A DNA stretch of 64,000 nucleotides from assembly GCF_000499845.2 (NCBI RefSeq), contig NC_023755.2:827732-891731 (forward strand). The letters are read 5' to 3'. Made by a program: the position numbers and the translations under genes. Source of the DNA: Phaseolus vulgaris. Lineage: Eukaryota; Streptophyta; Magnoliopsida; Fabales; Fabaceae. Positions 62,704-64,000 of the stretch are shown here, piece after piece; position 1 is the first letter of the stretch, and each line of letters opens with the position of its first letter. The notes beneath the pieces were generated by a model. The model was not told the origin of the DNA, did not search any database, and was given only the letters and a program-made list of their open reading frames with translations.

Positions 62704-64000
62704 ATGGAGGGAAGAAAGAGTAAGATTGTTATATTTGGAGGAAGTGGTTACATTGGGAAGTACTTGGTTAAGGCAAGTGTGTCATTAGGTCATCCAACTT
62801 TTGTTTATACTCGTTCTCTTAATGCACAAACTTCTTCTTCTAAGGCACAACTTTGCAAGGAGTTCAATCATATGGGAGTCACACTTGTTCAAGTTAGTAT
62901 ATTATTTTTTTTTCTTTTTTGTTTTGTTTTGGCCTTTTAAAAAATAATAAAATAAATTTTTGTTAGTAAATTAGTTCATCTTTAACTCGATCTAATACTT
63001 ATATGTTAAGGTTTGCATTCTATTTATGTATTATTATTTTTAGTTAGGGATGATAATGTGGGGCGGTCCGTCAACTTGCAATCTCTCATGAAAAACACGA
63101 GAGAGACTCGTTATTTTGGTCTGTTGATCTGTTTAGGTCTGTCTCGCATAACCCATAAACCATGTGAATCAAGTACGGGTGGGGTAGGCTGTATAATAAT
63201 AAAAATGGTGTTTTTTCATGTACTTCCCCAAATTTCTTCCTCCACCTCATTACTTCTAAAAGTCGAATTCCAAAAATCAAAATAATTGTTCTAGATTCTG
63301 AAAGGTAAAATAGTTGTTCCGGAAATATTACTTTGAATTTTTTTATTTTATTTTTATGTTATGGAAATTAAATTTCAAAATTGTTGAGATGCAGGAACAA
63401 CTTTGATGAGGTGTAGGAAAAAATAACCTGATAAAAAAAATACAAATTTGTCTTCTATATGTGTTGTGAAAGTTATCCAAACTTAGATGTGAAAGAACTT
63501 AACTTTTATCTGAATATGAGAGTGGTTGCATGAGCAGGGAGAGTTTGAGCATGAACAGATTTTGGCAGTTATTAAAGAAGTAGACATTGTGATATGTGCA
63601 CTTCCATACCCTCAAGTGATGGAGCAACTCAAAATCATAGATGCTATCAAAGTTGCTGGTAATATAAAGGTATCAATCAAAATAATTTTCATGCTTATTA
63701 ACAATATTTTGGTTTTGTTCCAGTTAAAAGTTAAGAAAGTATAAACATTACCATGAAATCTGACATTTCAATGAGACATTAGTTAAAAAGGTATAGACAT
63801 TATTATGAAATCTGACATCATAATCAGACATCAATTAAGAATGTATAGACATTACTATGAAATCTGACATACTAGACATCAGTTAAGAAGATATAGACAT
63901 TACTATGAAATCTGATATATTAATCGTACATCGATTAAGAAGATATATAGACATTACTATGAAATATGACATCATAACCAAATATCAGTTAAGAATGTAT
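62704..64000 (+). CDS. Eugenol/isoeugenol-synthase-like NADPH reductase, copy E (cut by window end)
   Basis: Only exon 1 (62704-62892) and exon 2 (63538-63669) are in the window; exons 3-5 should follow. Both are almost identical to gene D, with GGSGYIG present. Differences are Ser for Pro in the YTRPLNAQ stretch (YTRSLNAQ) and Asp for Glu in KIIEAIKV. The window ends inside the intron 2 minisatellite. It is the partner of D in the segmental duplication. Whether it is intact cannot be judged here. Confidence 0.8.
63740..64000 (+). repeat. 52-bp minisatellite in intron 2 of copy E (continues past the window)
   Basis: Units of GTATAGACATTATTATGAAA and TCTGACATCATAATCAGACA in the same position as in gene D. 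At least five units are visible before the sequence ends. Confidence 0.8.

Overview
This is nuclear plant DNA: very AT-rich, genes with short exons and GT-AG introns, and no bacterial signals. The gene set (eugenol/isoeugenol-synthase-like reductases, an Ataxin-10/MEE50 homologue, a RIN2-type membrane RING protein, defensin-like peptides) and the short retroelement beginning TGTTGGAGATCCCACATCGA suggest a legume, probably of the Phaseoleae. That assignment is inference; no species can be fixed from the sequence.

Layout. (1) 1-24 kb: three phenylpropene-synthase-like reductase genes of five exons each. A (3722-8075, +) and B (12330-15578, +) are tandem copies. C (21415-17646, -) faces B tail to tail, and B and C share upstream DNA in inverted orientation. 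All three read intact (317, 317 and 314 aa). Introns and flanks hold a 1.17-kb solo LTR with a perfect 5-bp target duplication, a TRIM retroelement caught in two states, and CACTA-type MITEs. (2) 24-34 kb: a three-unit direct repeat around a two-exon defensin-like (DEFL) gene. Unit 1 is intact, unit 2 has a stop codon in the signal peptide, and unit 3 has lost the gene. (3) 35-46 kb: an intact MEE50/Ataxin-10 homologue, a decayed PPR gene, and reductase gene D. (4) 47.7-51.7 kb: a 3.97-kb non-autonomous Helitron with both termini recognisable. (5) 52-57 kb: a RIN2-like E3 ligase gene that stops abruptly at about 57.0 kb. (6) 57.0 kb to the end: a second copy of the block starting at 35.3 kb, with a second MEE50 gene, a PPR remnant, and reductase gene E cut by the window end.

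The main structural event is a segmental duplication whose left breakpoint joins the inside of the RIN2-like gene to the 5'UTR intron of MEE50. It leaves a truncated RIN2 (no CUE region, and one RING zinc ligand changed from His to Tyr) directly upstream of a promoterless but intact MEE50 copy. If the duplication is tandem, an intact RIN2 gene should lie about 20-22 kb past the junction, beyond this window.

The reductases probably act on coniferyl or coumaryl esters with NADPH to make volatile phenylpropenes, or on related lignan/isoflavonoid substrates. The family is assigned with confidence; the exact substrate is not.
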